64,000 bases of DNA, from positions 1-64,000 of the forward strand of contig JANWXW010000049.1 in the NCBI GenBank assembly GCA_025057315.1, read 5' to 3'. The stretch is from Myxococcota bacterium (GTDB lineage Bacteria; Myxococcota_A; Polyangia; Palsa-1104; JAEUJZ01). The notes beneath the pieces were generated by a model that was given only the letters and a program-made list of their open reading frames with translations, was not told where the DNA came from and did no database searches. Numbering within the stretch: the stretch's first letter is position 1; the number at the start of each line of letters is the position of its first letter. Of this stretch, positions 44,485-53,456 are shown in pieces. Made by a program: the position numbers and the translations under genes.

Positions 44485-45332
44485 GGGGACCTCTGCTCCG
44501 CGCCCTGCCCCCCCTTGGAGAGCTGGGTCATTTTGGCCACCAGGCTGCTTACCGCGCGCTCGATGAACAGAGACAGCCGGGCTGGTCGGGTGCATCGCGC
44601 TTCCGGGTTGGAGCTGCGGTCCAGGACGCAAAAATAATCCAGGATGGCCGGATCGGCAGAGCGCATGCGGCAGGGGTGACCGTCGGTGCGATCGACGATG
44701 GCCGGCTGGGTGAGGAAGTTCCCCGAGCCGATCTCGAGCACCCCGGCCCAGTCCACCAGCCCCGTCTCGACGCGCACCAGGGCGGCATCCACCGAGACGG
44801 TGTAGGCCAGGATGGCGCGGTTGCCATCGTCGGGACACTGGAGGACGGGCCGCGTATCGGTGCGGGCCTCGATGGCGCGGATGACAAAGAGGCTCTCGGC
44901 CCCAACGGCCCGTCCCAGCAGAAGCCCGAGCTGCAGCCAGGACATCCCGGCGCTGCGCAGCTCCTTCAGGCCGCCCGCCATGCGCTCCTGCTGGGCAGCC
45001 CGGGCCAGCACAGCCTGCGAGATCGGCCACCAGCCCCTCTCGATGAGCGCCAGCTCAGCGACGGTGATGGCCTGGTTGTAGTCGGTGGTCAGCAGGGCCC
45101 CGGGCAGGGCCTGCATTGCCCCGGTGGGCTGGGGCGAGCGCAGCGCCACATGGGCCGTGGCTCGCTCGGCGGACACCGGGCCCAGGACCAGCACGGTGCG
45201 GCTGACCAAGCCCCGGATGGGCCGGTTGGAGCTGCGCATCACCGGGGGACCCGCGGGGGCAATGCTGTGCTGGAGCCAGGGCGGCCCACAGCCCAAAAGC
45301 ACGACCAGGCTGAGCGGTGCCAGACGATTCAT
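44481..45332 (-). CDS. Lipoprotein, first of the four-gene chain
   Basis: 283 residues from ATG 45332 (an upstream in-frame ATG is at 45344). Lipobox VVLLGC (Cys15). The mature part has VSRTVLVLGPVSAE, then LTTDYNQAITVAELALIERG and LGLLLGRAVGAESLFVIRAIEA. This pattern recalls CsgG/FlgO-type outer-membrane-associated lipoproteins, with 'ALIERG' then an 'A..GA..LF' strand, but I cannot confirm it. The chain then continues with GTGA, ATGA, ATGA overlaps. Confidence 0.65.
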   Translation of the reverse strand: MNRLAPLSLVVLLGCGPPWLQHSIAPAGPPVMRSSNRPIRGLVSRTVLVLGPVSAERATAHVALRSPQPTGAMQALPGALLTTDYNQAITVAELALIERGWWPISQAVLARAAQQERMAGGLKELRSAGMSWLQLGLLLGRAVGAESLFVIRAIEARTDTRPVLQCPDDGNRAILAYTVSVDAALVRVETGLVDWAGVLEIGSGNFLTQPAIVDRTDGHPCRMRSADPAILDYFCVLDRSSNPEARCTRPARLSLFIERAVSSLVAKMTQLSKGGQGAEQRSP

Positions 45333-45411
45333 GCACGCTCCCACAAAACATTATTTCATCAAGGGGGCAGATGCGGGAAGAGGGAAACGGCCCGCTTGCT
45401 GGGGGACCCCG

Positions 45412-46641
45412 TTATGGGGCCGTCGCACGCGCGTACCGGCCGTCTCGGCCCAGCACATAGCGGACGCGGCGGTCCTGCCATGGCAGCAGGATGGGCTCTA
45501 CATCGCTGGCCGGGAGCTCGTGGTACGTGTCTGGGGTGAAGCCCACCGGGGGCTGGGGCCAGAGCACCAGGTCCACGCTCTGGCCTCGCCTCACGTAGCG
45601 AACCTGGGTCGAAAGCCGTCTGTCCCCCACCTGCTTGGCCACCTCGGCGGCAAAGATCACCTGGAACCGCCCGCCCAGCAGCCGGTAGAGCCGCAGCACC
45701 TCGCGCTGGCCGCCGCCCCCGGTCTCGCTCACCCGCACGGCCACGGCCTGCTGCCGGTTGCCGATGTCGACCAGCTGGACCTCGCGGATGTCGGCCCGGC
45801 TGGGGGCCAGCTCCTGCCATCCGTATTCTTTGCCCACGACGCCCAGGTACCGACCAATAAGCAAAATTTGCGCCGGACCCCCGCCGATGTCGCCGTCCCT
45901 CTCCCACCAGATGTCGCTCCGACTGGCGCGAAGGTCTTGCAGCAGCTGGGTCAGGGCGCTCTCAGCCTCCTGCCACACCAGGCGCGACAGGTCCTGGGGC
46001 CGGTCCAGGGGGGAGGTCTCGGCGATGGAGGCCACCTGAGGGTGGGCCCACGAGTCGCCGTCCACCACGCGGACCCCCAGGGGCAAGGGTACGCCGGCGC
46101 GGTGGCCCGGCAGCAGGACAAAGGGCAGGCGCATCTCGATGGCGTAGCCGTCTTTGCGCAGGGCGTCATAGACCTCGATGGCCGGCGGCCCGCGCCGCAC
46201 CCGCCCTGCTGGCCCCTCGCCCTCGACGACGCGGGGCCCGTGGCCGGACTGCCAACGCACCCGCCGCGCCTGCTTCTGCGCGTGAAGCCCAGGATAGATG
46301 AGCAGCCGATCGACGCGCCCGCCCACCGCCAGGCCGATCTGGACGTGGTCCTCAGCCGGCCCCGCCGCCGGCGTGCGCACGACCACGTCGTCCTCCACCT
46401 CGATGAGCAGATAGACAGCTCGCTCATCGTAGTTGCAACGCAGCCGCACCCGCAATGGCCGCCCTCCCGGGGGCGCGCCGACCAAGACGATGGGGTCCAC
46501 GCCCTCCCAGTCGCTGACCAGGCCGTCTATGTGGATCGAGCCCGCCTCCACCAGGCCGCAGGACAGGTCCATGCCCGCATGGAGCGGGGCCGGAAAGGCG
46601 ATGGCGCCGCCGACAGCCGCACACAGCAGGGTCCGGAGCAT
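45412..46641 (-). CDS. Secreted CBM9-like carbohydrate-binding protein
   Basis: 409 residues. Signal peptide (LRTLLCAAVGGAIAFPAPLHA), then SIHIDGLVSDWEGVDPI and AVYLLIEVEDD, EDHVQIGLAV, which match the family-9 carbohydrate-binding/DOMON-like fold (IDG..dW and a strand ending in v.v.D). The second half has a beta-rich domain (VRVSETGGGGQREVLRLYRLL). Could bind surface or environmental polysaccharide. It is 79 bases upstream of the lipoprotein chain and divergent from ffh. Confidence 0.72.
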   Translation of the reverse strand: MLRTLLCAAVGGAIAFPAPLHAGMDLSCGLVEAGSIHIDGLVSDWEGVDPIVLVGAPPGGRPLRVRLRCNYDERAVYLLIEVEDDVVVRTPAAGPAEDHVQIGLAVGGRVDRLLIYPGLHAQKQARRVRWQSGHGPRVVEGEGPAGRVRRGPPAIEVYDALRKDGYAIEMRLPFVLLPGHRAGVPLPLGVRVVDGDSWAHPQVASIAETSPLDRPQDLSRLVWQEAESALTQLLQDLRASRSDIWWERDGDIGGGPAQILLIGRYLGVVGKEYGWQELAPSRADIREVQLVDIGNRQQAVAVRVSETGGGGQREVLRLYRLLGGRFQVIFAAEVAKQVGDRRLSTQVRYVRRGQSVDLVLWPQPPVGFTPDTYHELPASDVEPILLPWQDRRVRYVLGRDGRYARATAP

Positions 46642-46736
46642 GGCGTGGCCAGTATAGCAGGGCGGGACATTGGCACAGCGGGCGGGGGCATGATAAGTCT
46701 GGTCACCTTCCCCAAAGAGGTTCCCAGGAACGCGCC

Positions 46737-48371
46737 ATGCTGGAAACCCTAGCCAAAGGCTTCCGCGCCGCCCGCGAGCGCCTCACCGGCGTCGCCGAGC
46801 TAACCGAGGACCATATCGAGGAGGCGCTGCGCGATGTGCGCATGTCGCTGCTGGAGGCAGATGTGGCCTTCTCGGTGACCAAGTCCTTCCTCCAGCGGGT
46901 GCGGGACAAAGCCGTGGGCCAGGTGGTGCAGCTCCGCGCCCAGGCGCACATGCCTGTGGAGGGCAAGCCAGGCGACCAGATTGTCCGGCGGATGGAGGTC
47001 ACGCCAGAGCATCACTTCATCCGCATCTGCCACGAGGAGCTGGTGTCGCTGATGGGTCCGGTGGACACGGCGATCCACTGGGCCAAAAAAGGGCCCACCG
47101 TGATCATGGTCGTTGGGCTGCAGGGCTCTGGCAAGACCACCACCGTGGGCAAGCTGGCACGCTGGCTGGAAAGGCAGCACCGCAAGCGGTCCCTGCTCGT
47201 CGCCGCTGACGTCTACCGGCCGGCAGCCGTCCAGCAGCTTCAGGTCATCGGCGACAAGCTGGGCCTGCCGGTCTTTACCCTGGCAGACCGGACGCCCCCG
47301 GAGATCTGCGAGGAGGCCTACCGGCACGCCTACACCCGCGGCTACGACGTCGTGCTGCTGGACACCGCCGGGCGCCTGGCGATCGACGAGCCGCTGATGC
47401 GAGAGCTCGAGGAGATCAAAGCCCGCGTCCGGCCGCAAGAGGTGTTCTTCGTCTGCGACGCGATGATTGGGCAGGATGCGGTCAACACCGCCAAGGCCTT
47501 CCACGACCGCATCGCCACCACCGGCTTCATCCTCACCAAGCTCGACGGGGATGCGCGTGGCGGCGCGGCGCTGTCGATCAAAGAGGTCACGGGCCAGCCC
47601 ATCAAGTTCCTTGGCGTGGGCGAGGGGCTGGACCGCCTGGAGGAATTCCGCCCCGACGGCCTGGCCGGGCGCATCCTGGGCATGGGCGACATCGTCGGCC
47701 TGATGAAGGACTTCGAACAGGTCGTCGATGCCGAAAAGGCCGAGGCCGATGCGCTGCGCATGCTCAAGGGGAAGTTCGACATGCAGGACTTCCTCGATCA
47801 GATCGGCATCATCCAGCAGATGGGGTCGCTCAAGGACCTCCTCGAGAAGATGCCCTTCATTGGGGCGCAGCTGCCGCCCGGTGCGCAGATTGACGACCGG
47901 GAGCTGGTGCGCATCAAGGCCATGATCAGCTCGATGACCGCGGACGAGCGACGCCATCCCGAGCGGTTCATCGAGACCAGCTGGGAGCAGGTGATTGCTG
48001 GTGGGCAGGTCAAGGGCCGGCGTCGGGTGGCCCACTATGCCATGTCGCGCATCCGCCGCGTGGCCCGGGGCTCGGGGCGCAAGGAGCACGAGGTCATCGA
48101 GTTGCTCCACAAGTTCGCGCTCATGCGGCAGATGATGCTGACCATGGGCGCGCAGACGGGGCTTTTGGGCAAGATCCCGGGCTTGCGGCAGCTGGCCAAA
48201 ATCAAACAGCTGGCCGGCATGGACCTGGGGGCCATCATGAATGCAGCGGGGATGCAACCGGTCGAACCACGCCACTCGGCGCCGCGCGTCAATCTCGACC
48301 GGGCCAAGGAGAAGCGGAAGCGCAAGGCGGAACGGGCGGCGCGCAAGAGCAACAAGAAGAAAAAGAAGTAA
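46737..48371 (+). CDS. ffh: Signal recognition particle protein Ffh
   Basis: 544 residues. N-domain MLETLAKGFRAARERLTG; G-domain with GLQGSGKTTTVGKL (127-140), DTAGRLAIDEPL, TKLDGDARGGAALSI; M-domain with signal-sequence groove methionines and RRRVAHYAMSRIRRVARGSGR then EVIELLHKFALMRQMM. Longer than E. coli Ffh (~450), the extra residues being a Lys/Arg-rich C-terminus. Targets nascent membrane proteins with 4.5S RNA and FtsY. ATG 46737 follows an agg-type site. Confidence 0.96.
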   Translation: MLETLAKGFRAARERLTGVAELTEDHIEEALRDVRMSLLEADVAFSVTKSFLQRVRDKAVGQVVQLRAQAHMPVEGKPGDQIVRRMEVTPEHHFIRICHEELVSLMGPVDTAIHWAKKGPTVIMVVGLQGSGKTTTVGKLARWLERQHRKRSLLVAADVYRPAAVQQLQVIGDKLGLPVFTLADRTPPEICEEAYRHAYTRGYDVVLLDTAGRLAIDEPLMRELEEIKARVRPQEVFFVCDAMIGQDAVNTAKAFHDRIATTGFILTKLDGDARGGAALSIKEVTGQPIKFLGVGEGLDRLEEFRPDGLAGRILGMGDIVGLMKDFEQVVDAEKAEADALRMLKGKFDMQDFLDQIGIIQQMGSLKDLLEKMPFIGAQLPPGAQIDDRELVRIKAMISSMTADERRHPERFIETSWEQVIAGGQVKGRRRVAHYAMSRIRRVARGSGRKEHEVIELLHKFALMRQMMLTMGAQTGLLGKIPGLRQLAKIKQLAGMDLGAIMNAAGMQPVEPRHSAPRVNLDRAKEKRKRKAERAARKSNKKKKK

Positions 48372-48779
48372 CCCTGGATGTAGGCCACACGCCCACGCAA
48401 CCAGGCCCCCCTGCGCGTGGCATCCCCGGTGCGGCTGCGGCCCCCGGTGTCGCGATGCCCAGGCCGGGGCATCCGGGGGGAAGGGCTTGTGCCGTAGGCT
48501 GTGCGCGCCGATGGATCCGAGGGAGGCGGGAGCGGGACGGTGATATCGTGCAACGTGCCGCAGAGCCTGTTCGTCGGTGCCTCCGGCAGACCCGTGTTCC
48601 TCGTCAAAGCTGGTCTTGCATCGAGGCGGAGCCCACAGAGGCCGACCCGGCCGGGGCGCCGCCTGGTGCTGACCTGAACCAGTCAGATCGGGGCCTTGGC
48701 GGCACGCTCGGTTCGGCATTCGGGCCCGATGGAGCAGGCCGGGCGGCTCGGGATGGCAGCCCGATGGGGCCCGCGCGCC
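48372..48779. other. 408-base region between ffh and the decayed dehydratase
   Basis: No intact gene. A weak imperfect stem (gccacacgc with gcgcgtggc, about 48383-48421) lies just after ffh. The remainder may be the further decayed 3' part of the dehydratase on the minus strand, but I cannot trace it. Confidence 0.35.
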
Positions 48780-49203
48780 AGGGCGGCACGCCGCTGGCAG
48801 GAACGCCCGCAGCGGCGATGGAAGCGTTCGCCAGACACAAAGGCAAACCAGCGCTTGATTCCGCGCAAGTCTTGGCTGCTCTGCGGTGCGGTCTCTGGCA
48901 GGAACACCGTGGCCGCGCTGCCAGGGCCACGCCGATGCCATGGTTGCCCCCCGAGGCGGTCAGGACCTGGGGCACGTAAGGGGCAAGGGCCAGGGCGTTG
49001 GACGCGCCGCGAATCTGACATGACCCGCCCCGCTGCAGAAACTCCAGCTTGAGCACCAGGCGGACCTCATCGCGCAGATCGGGCAGCGAGGGCTGATGGG
49101 CCGATGGATTCAAGGCATGATCGGGCTCGGTCGCACCAACGGCGCGATGCGTGCTGCAGCGGCCTCGATGTCGCTCAGGCTGGGGTCGTCTGCTCTGTCC
49201 ATC
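48780..49203 (-). pseudogene. Decayed threonine/serine dehydratase (PLP-dependent)
   Basis: Reading the minus strand, three frames together give a fold type II PLP enzyme. First LSDIEAAAARIAPLVRPSPI, ending in a stop. Then, in another frame, VRLVLKLEFLQRGGSCQIRG and LTASGGNHGIGVALAA. Then, after a shift, ATVFLPETAPQSSQ and FAFVSGERF. In working enzymes the middle reads GSFKIRGA, with the lysine that binds PLP; here that codon (49015-49017) reads Gln. The later Gln in APQSSQ also replaces a conserved Lys. At least two frameshifts and one stop are needed, so it is clearly non-functional. Confidence 0.8.
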
Positions 49204-49207
49204 TGGC

Positions 49208-50182
49208 TCAGCGGACAATCAGCGGCAGCAGCGCTTCGGCCATGCGCGCCGTTGCGGCTGCGTTGGGATGAGAGTCGGTGCGGCTGATCGCATAACGGCG
49301 CACAAACTCAGCTATGTCCCGCGTCTGCCACAGCGTTGTGTACGGGATGCCCTCGGCCCGGCAGGCCTGCTCTAGCACCGTCAGCGCATCGAGGTTCTGT
49401 ACCAGCGCGATTCCGCCCACGGCCAGGGGGATGCCCGCCGCGCTGAGCAACCGATGCATCTCAACCAGCGCCTGTCGGCTGGCGTGCCAGCCGGGGTCAT
49501 CCGGGGCGAAGGGCGTGCGCGGTTCCTGCGGCAGCTCCATCTGGCGCACGCGGAACAGGCCCCGCACCAGGGCGTAGGTGACCAGGTGTCGCGTCAGAAA
49601 CCGCGACAGGCGGCTGGGCAGGCTCTGGCTCAGGTGCAGCTCCAGCGTTCCGTCCGGACGCACCCACACCCCGGGGCGCAGATCAGCGTCGTTGTCGACG
49701 ACATAGAGCAGCACCACCTGACGCGGGCGGAGCTGGGGCAGCAGGAGGCGGAGCTGAGCCAGCTGCAGGGTGGTATTGTAGCCTGGCACACCGGCATTGA
49801 TCACCGGCAGCGGATGCCCTTTCTCGGCGAGCAAGCGCTCGAGCTGCGCCGCCACGGTCTGGTCGTCGTCTAGCCCCTGGCCGAATCCGGCCGAGTCGCC
49901 CAGCAGAAGCACCCCGCCCGGCTCGGCCCGGCCACGCAGCCCCAAGGGGCCCACCGTGACCCGCCCCCCCGCGTAAAGGCCGCGATAGCCCGGGCGCAGG
50001 CCATAGCCACGTGCATCCGGCAGGGGAATATATAGGTCCGGATCCAGGTAGGCCGGGCGCCTCCCCGCCAGCCGGAGAGCGACCTCGGCTCCCATGCACA
50101 GCACAGCCAGCCCGAGCCCGATGGCCCAGGCCGTGAACACCACCAACTGACGACGGGAAAAGGCCGGTTCCTGGGAAGTCAT
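49208..50182 (-). CDS. SGNH/GDSL hydrolase-like protein
   Basis: 324 residues. One N-terminal membrane segment (VFTAWAIGLGLAVLCMG), then LLLGDSAGFGQGLDDD with the block I Ser, NAGVPGYNTTLQ as block II/III, and RTDSHPNAAATARMAEAL with the catalytic Asp and His near the end. Likely an esterase acting on a surface glycan or lipid. Its ATG overlaps the stop of the histidine kinase upstream by 4 bases. Confidence 0.85.
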   Translation of the reverse strand: MTSQEPAFSRRQLVVFTAWAIGLGLAVLCMGAEVALRLAGRRPAYLDPDLYIPLPDARGYGLRPGYRGLYAGGRVTVGPLGLRGRAEPGGVLLLGDSAGFGQGLDDDQTVAAQLERLLAEKGHPLPVINAGVPGYNTTLQLAQLRLLLPQLRPRQVVLLYVVDNDADLRPGVWVRPDGTLELHLSQSLPSRLSRFLTRHLVTYALVRGLFRVRQMELPQEPRTPFAPDDPGWHASRQALVEMHRLLSAAGIPLAVGGIALVQNLDALTVLEQACRAEGIPYTTLWQTRDIAEFVRRYAISRTDSHPNAAATARMAEALLPLIVR

Positions 50183-51684
50183 GGGGCGGTCCTTCCCGGC
50201 GGCTTGGCCAGGGTCGGCAGGGTCACGCGGAAGCAGGTGCCACCTCCCTCAGGGCAGTCTACTTCCAGGGTCCCCCCATGGCGCAGCGCCACCTCGTGGG
50301 CCAGCGCCAGACCCAGGCCGGTGCCGCCTTGCTTGGTGGTAAAGAAGGGCTCGAAGATGCGCGCCCGATGCTCCTGGGGGATGCCGGGCCCCTGGTCGGC
50401 CACCTCGATGCTGATCTGGTGGCGCCCCATCTGCCGGGTGCGGACCGACAGCCGTCGTCGTTCTGGCGGCAGATCGGCCATTGCCTCAGCAGCGTTGCGG
50501 ACCAGGTTCAGCAGCGCCTGGCGAAGCTGGTTCTCGTCGATGAGCACCTCGGGCAGACCTTGCTCCAGCGCCACCTCGAGCTGCACCCCTCGTCCCTCCA
50601 GCTCACCGGCGACGAAGTCCAGCAGGCTGCGCACGACCTCGCTGGCATCGCCGGGCTCCAGGCGCGGCTCGGGCAGCCGTGCCAGACGAAGGTACTGCTC
50701 TGTGATCTGCGTCAGACGGTCCACCTCCCGGACGATCGCCCGGCTCAGCGCTTGGGCTTCGCTGCCCGGAGGCACCTCATCGGTAAGCTGCTCCGCATTG
50801 AGGCCAATGGAGGAAAGTGGATTGCGAACCTCGTGTGCAATTTGGGCTGCCATTTTCCCAATTGCGGCGAGCTGCTCGGAGCGACGCAGCCGCTGCTCGC
50901 GTTCCTCTAGAGCCGTGGCCATGGCATTGAATTCACGGCCCAAATCGCCCACCTCATCGGGCGTGTCGGCGGCCACCCGCTGCCGGTAGTTGCCGCGGGC
51001 AACCTCTCGGACACTCTCGCTCAGCCGCCGCAGGGGCCGCAGCGTGGCCTGCACCAGCAGCATCACCACCACCCCGAAGCCGGTGGCGAGCACGGACAAC
51101 GTGATGGTCATCCACACCGCCTGGGCCTCGTAGCGTTCCCCCTCCCCTACCACCTCGACCACCTGGTTGGTAAGCTGGCTCGATAGCCGCTCCAGCAGGC
51201 GCGCCGCCTCGTCCTCGCGCTGGCGCAGGCGGGCCACCACCTCCGGCGCTCCCCCCTCTGCAGTGTCCAGTTGGGCAAACAGCGGCTCGCTCTCTTGATA
51301 GATTGCGCTCAGCTGCTGCAGTTGCTGACGCACGCCGTCCAAAAACGCTGCATCTGCGGACGGAAGGCTGCGGCGCAGCTCCTCGACCCGCCTGCGGGCT
51401 CCCTCCAGCCGCAGGCGGCGCAGCTTGCGGTCGGCGGCGATCTCTCGCAGGTTGGCTGCGTGGGGATCCGACAGGCGCCGACGCAGGTTGGCCTGCAGGG
51501 TCTGCTGGTCCTGCAGCTCCAGCCGCAGCGCCGAGTAGCCCAGCGCCACCAGGCGCAGCCGCTGCCCCAGCGTGTGCACGGCATGAGCTCCATAGATCGT
51601 CGCACCGCCGAAAGCCAGCAGGACGACGACAAAGCCGAGGAAGATCTTCGTGCTGATGGACAGGCGCACGACAGCACCCAGCAT
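50179..51684 (-). CDS. Orphan sensor histidine kinase (HAMP-HisKA-HATPase)
   Basis: 501 residues. TM1 at about 10-30, an all-helical periplasmic sensor to ~185 (coiled-coil rich, as in 4HB/CHASE3-type sensors), TM2 at 190-213, HAMP 211-265, HisKA with His284 in AAQIAHEVRNPLSS, and HATPase_c with NAAEAM, DQGPGIP and GGTGLGLALAHEV. No response regulator gene is adjacent; its partner is the SGNH protein, which is unusual. The ligand is unknown. Confidence 0.93.
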   Translation of the reverse strand: MLGAVVRLSISTKIFLGFVVVLLAFGGATIYGAHAVHTLGQRLRLVALGYSALRLELQDQQTLQANLRRRLSDPHAANLREIAADRKLRRLRLEGARRRVEELRRSLPSADAAFLDGVRQQLQQLSAIYQESEPLFAQLDTAEGGAPEVVARLRQREDEAARLLERLSSQLTNQVVEVVGEGERYEAQAVWMTITLSVLATGFGVVVMLLVQATLRPLRRLSESVREVARGNYRQRVAADTPDEVGDLGREFNAMATALEEREQRLRRSEQLAAIGKMAAQIAHEVRNPLSSIGLNAEQLTDEVPPGSEAQALSRAIVREVDRLTQITEQYLRLARLPEPRLEPGDASEVVRSLLDFVAGELEGRGVQLEVALEQGLPEVLIDENQLRQALLNLVRNAAEAMADLPPERRRLSVRTRQMGRHQISIEVADQGPGIPQEHRARIFEPFFTTKQGGTGLGLALAHEVALRHGGTLEVDCPEGGGTCFRVTLPTLAKPPGRTAP

Positions 51685-51851
51685 ACTCGGTCTTCGGCCA
51701 CGACGTGGGCGACAATCACAGAATCCGGCGCATCCTGAGGCCCGTCAGGCCATGGCAGCCACCCTGCGGACCAGACCCTGGCACTGTTCGGAGGCAGAGC
51801 GATCCGACCGCGGGCGTGCGATCCCGAGGCGGTCGAGGACATAAAGAGCAA

Positions 51852-52430
51852 TTATAAAAGATCATTCGGTGTGTTTGCGTTTCGCAAACATGGCAGCAGC
51901 CACGCAGGCGCCGGGAGCCGGTCCAGACCTTCCTCCTGGACCATCGCCTGGAGCGACAGCTGCCCGGCCGCCATCCGGCGCTCCAGAAGCTCCAGGCACG
52001 CCGGCGTGTAGACCGAAAACAGCGGCTCTAGACCCCCCTCATGCTCTAGGACCAGGCCCAGCCGGGGCGGCTGCTTCTGGGCCGCTGCGACCAGGTAGCG
52101 CACTGCGTCTTCTCTCAACTCGGGCAGATCGCAGGGCAGCGCCACCACCGGGACCCCCGCTGCTCGCAGCGCTGCGTGCACGCCACCCATCGGGCCTAGG
52201 CCAGGCCGCTGGTCCTGGACAAAGCGCACCCCTAGGTCTCCGCACCAGTCGGGGGGACGGTCGCGGCCCACGACCATCACCGGCAGCCCGGCCTGTGCCG
52301 CCACGCGAGCCGTGCGCTCCAATAGGGGCTCGCCTGCGATGCACAGACGGGCCTTGTCCTGGCCCATGCGACGGCTCTGTCCGCCGGCCAAGATGGTGGC
52401 GATCAAGGGGCTGGGTGGGGTCCACGGCAC
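51852..52430 (-). CDS. mobA: Molybdenum cofactor guanylyltransferase
   Basis: 192 residues from GTG 52430, the usual MobA length; the frame remains open upstream. The NTP-binding LAGGQSRRMGQDKA and PLLERTARVAAQAG, then ALPCDLPEL with the metal Asp, are diagnostic. Attaches GMP to molybdopterin to make MGD for bis-MGD enzymes. No other moa/moe/mob gene and no obvious molybdoenzyme is in the window. Confidence 0.88.
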   Translation of the reverse strand: MPWTPPSPLIATILAGGQSRRMGQDKARLCIAGEPLLERTARVAAQAGLPVMVVGRDRPPDWCGDLGVRFVQDQRPGLGPMGGVHAALRAAGVPVVALPCDLPELREDAVRYLVAAAQKQPPRLGLVLEHEGGLEPLFSVYTPACLELLERRMAAGQLSLQAMVQEEGLDRLPAPAWLLPCLRNANTPNDLL

Positions 52431-52579
52431 GCTCTGTTCTGTAGGGTAGCGCAAGATACGGTGGCAGGTCGCCCAGTGGCTACGGCATCGCCCTTGCGCC
52501 CCGGCACCGCTTGCTGCGGGGGCAGGGGCGCGTTGCACGTGCGGGCACCGCCGGACCGGGACGCAAGCAGCGGGCGGGC

Positions 52580-53344
52580 TCAGCGCTCCGCCACGGCAAA
52601 GAGCTGGGCCCCACGGCGCCTGGAGTTGAGGCGGAACAGCAGGCGCAGCACAAGGCAAATGAGGTCCTCGCGCAGCCCATACGGCCCCTCGCCGAAACGG
52701 CGGAGCATCGCTTGCGGATTGCGGTTGGCGTACCACTTGGAGAGATCATGGAAGGGAAAACCGCAGTTCCACACCCGCACCGGCCGCCACCCCGTCTGGA
52801 TGAGCAGGTTGTGCATCTCGCGGGCGGTAAAGTGGCGTCGATGGCCGACGCGACGTTCAGTTTCCCTCACGGGGCCGCTCTGAGTGGACAGGAGCAGGCG
52901 CCCGGCGGGCCGCGCTAGGCGCAGAGCGATGCGAAGCAGGGCCTCAGGGTGGGCCAGGTGCTCGATCAGCTCCATCGCCACCACGGTGTCGCAGGCGCCT
53001 TGCAAATCGTGGGGCAGCTCGGCCTCCTGATCCAGGTCCAGGCACACCCAGCGGATGTCAGGGTGGAGACGCCGGTTGAGCTCAATCTGGGCCTGCGACA
53101 GGTCCACGCCGCACAGCAGGGCCCCCGGGTAACGGGCTTGCACCTGAAGCAGAAACTGTCCGCCGCCGCAGCCCAGGTCACACAGCTGCCGGGGCGGCGC
53201 CTCGTCGACCAGGCGCAGCAGGGTGGCCACGCGAAAGCGCGGTGCTGCCATCTTGCGCCAATAGTCGTGGACGCCGGGCGCGACGCGCTCGTAATAAAAA
53301 CGGTTGATTTCCTCGGGGGCGGAGCTCACGCGCAGCCAGACCAT
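52580..53344 (-). CDS. Class I SAM-dependent methyltransferase
   Basis: 254 residues. Motif I LCDLGCGGGQF, GVDLSQAQIEL, then VVAMELIEHLAHPE (motif post II) and AGRLLLSTQSGP. The UbiE/UbiG-like fold; substrate unknown. Divergent from the YfhO-like gene with 112 bases between. Belongs by position to the second surface-glycan set. Confidence 0.88.
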   Translation of the reverse strand: MVWLRVSSAPEEINRFYYERVAPGVHDYWRKMAAPRFRVATLLRLVDEAPPRQLCDLGCGGGQFLLQVQARYPGALLCGVDLSQAQIELNRRLHPDIRWVCLDLDQEAELPHDLQGACDTVVAMELIEHLAHPEALLRIALRLARPAGRLLLSTQSGPVRETERRVGHRRHFTAREMHNLLIQTGWRPVRVWNCGFPFHDLSKWYANRNPQAMLRRFGEGPYGLREDLICLVLRLLFRLNSRRRGAQLFAVAER

Positions 53345-53456
53345 GATAACCCGGTGTGGGCCTGCGGCCACCCCTGTCACCTGGGCTCCCCCACGGACGG
53401 CGCGGGCCACATGGAATCGATCATCATCATCCAGCTGCTATCATGTCTCGACGCTC

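Noticed and set aside
42278..44566. A 762-codon plus-strand frame
   Set aside because: Same reasoning as the antisense frame across the lipoprotein chain; no signal, no family.
42567..45539. A 990-codon plus-strand frame across the lipoprotein chain
   Set aside because: The minus-strand lipoprotein genes have lipoboxes, overlaps and repeats; the plus frame has none of these and is Arg/Pro/Gly-rich.
46800..48941. A 713-codon minus-strand frame opposite ffh
   Set aside because: It is antisense to an unmistakable Ffh and low in recognisable motifs.
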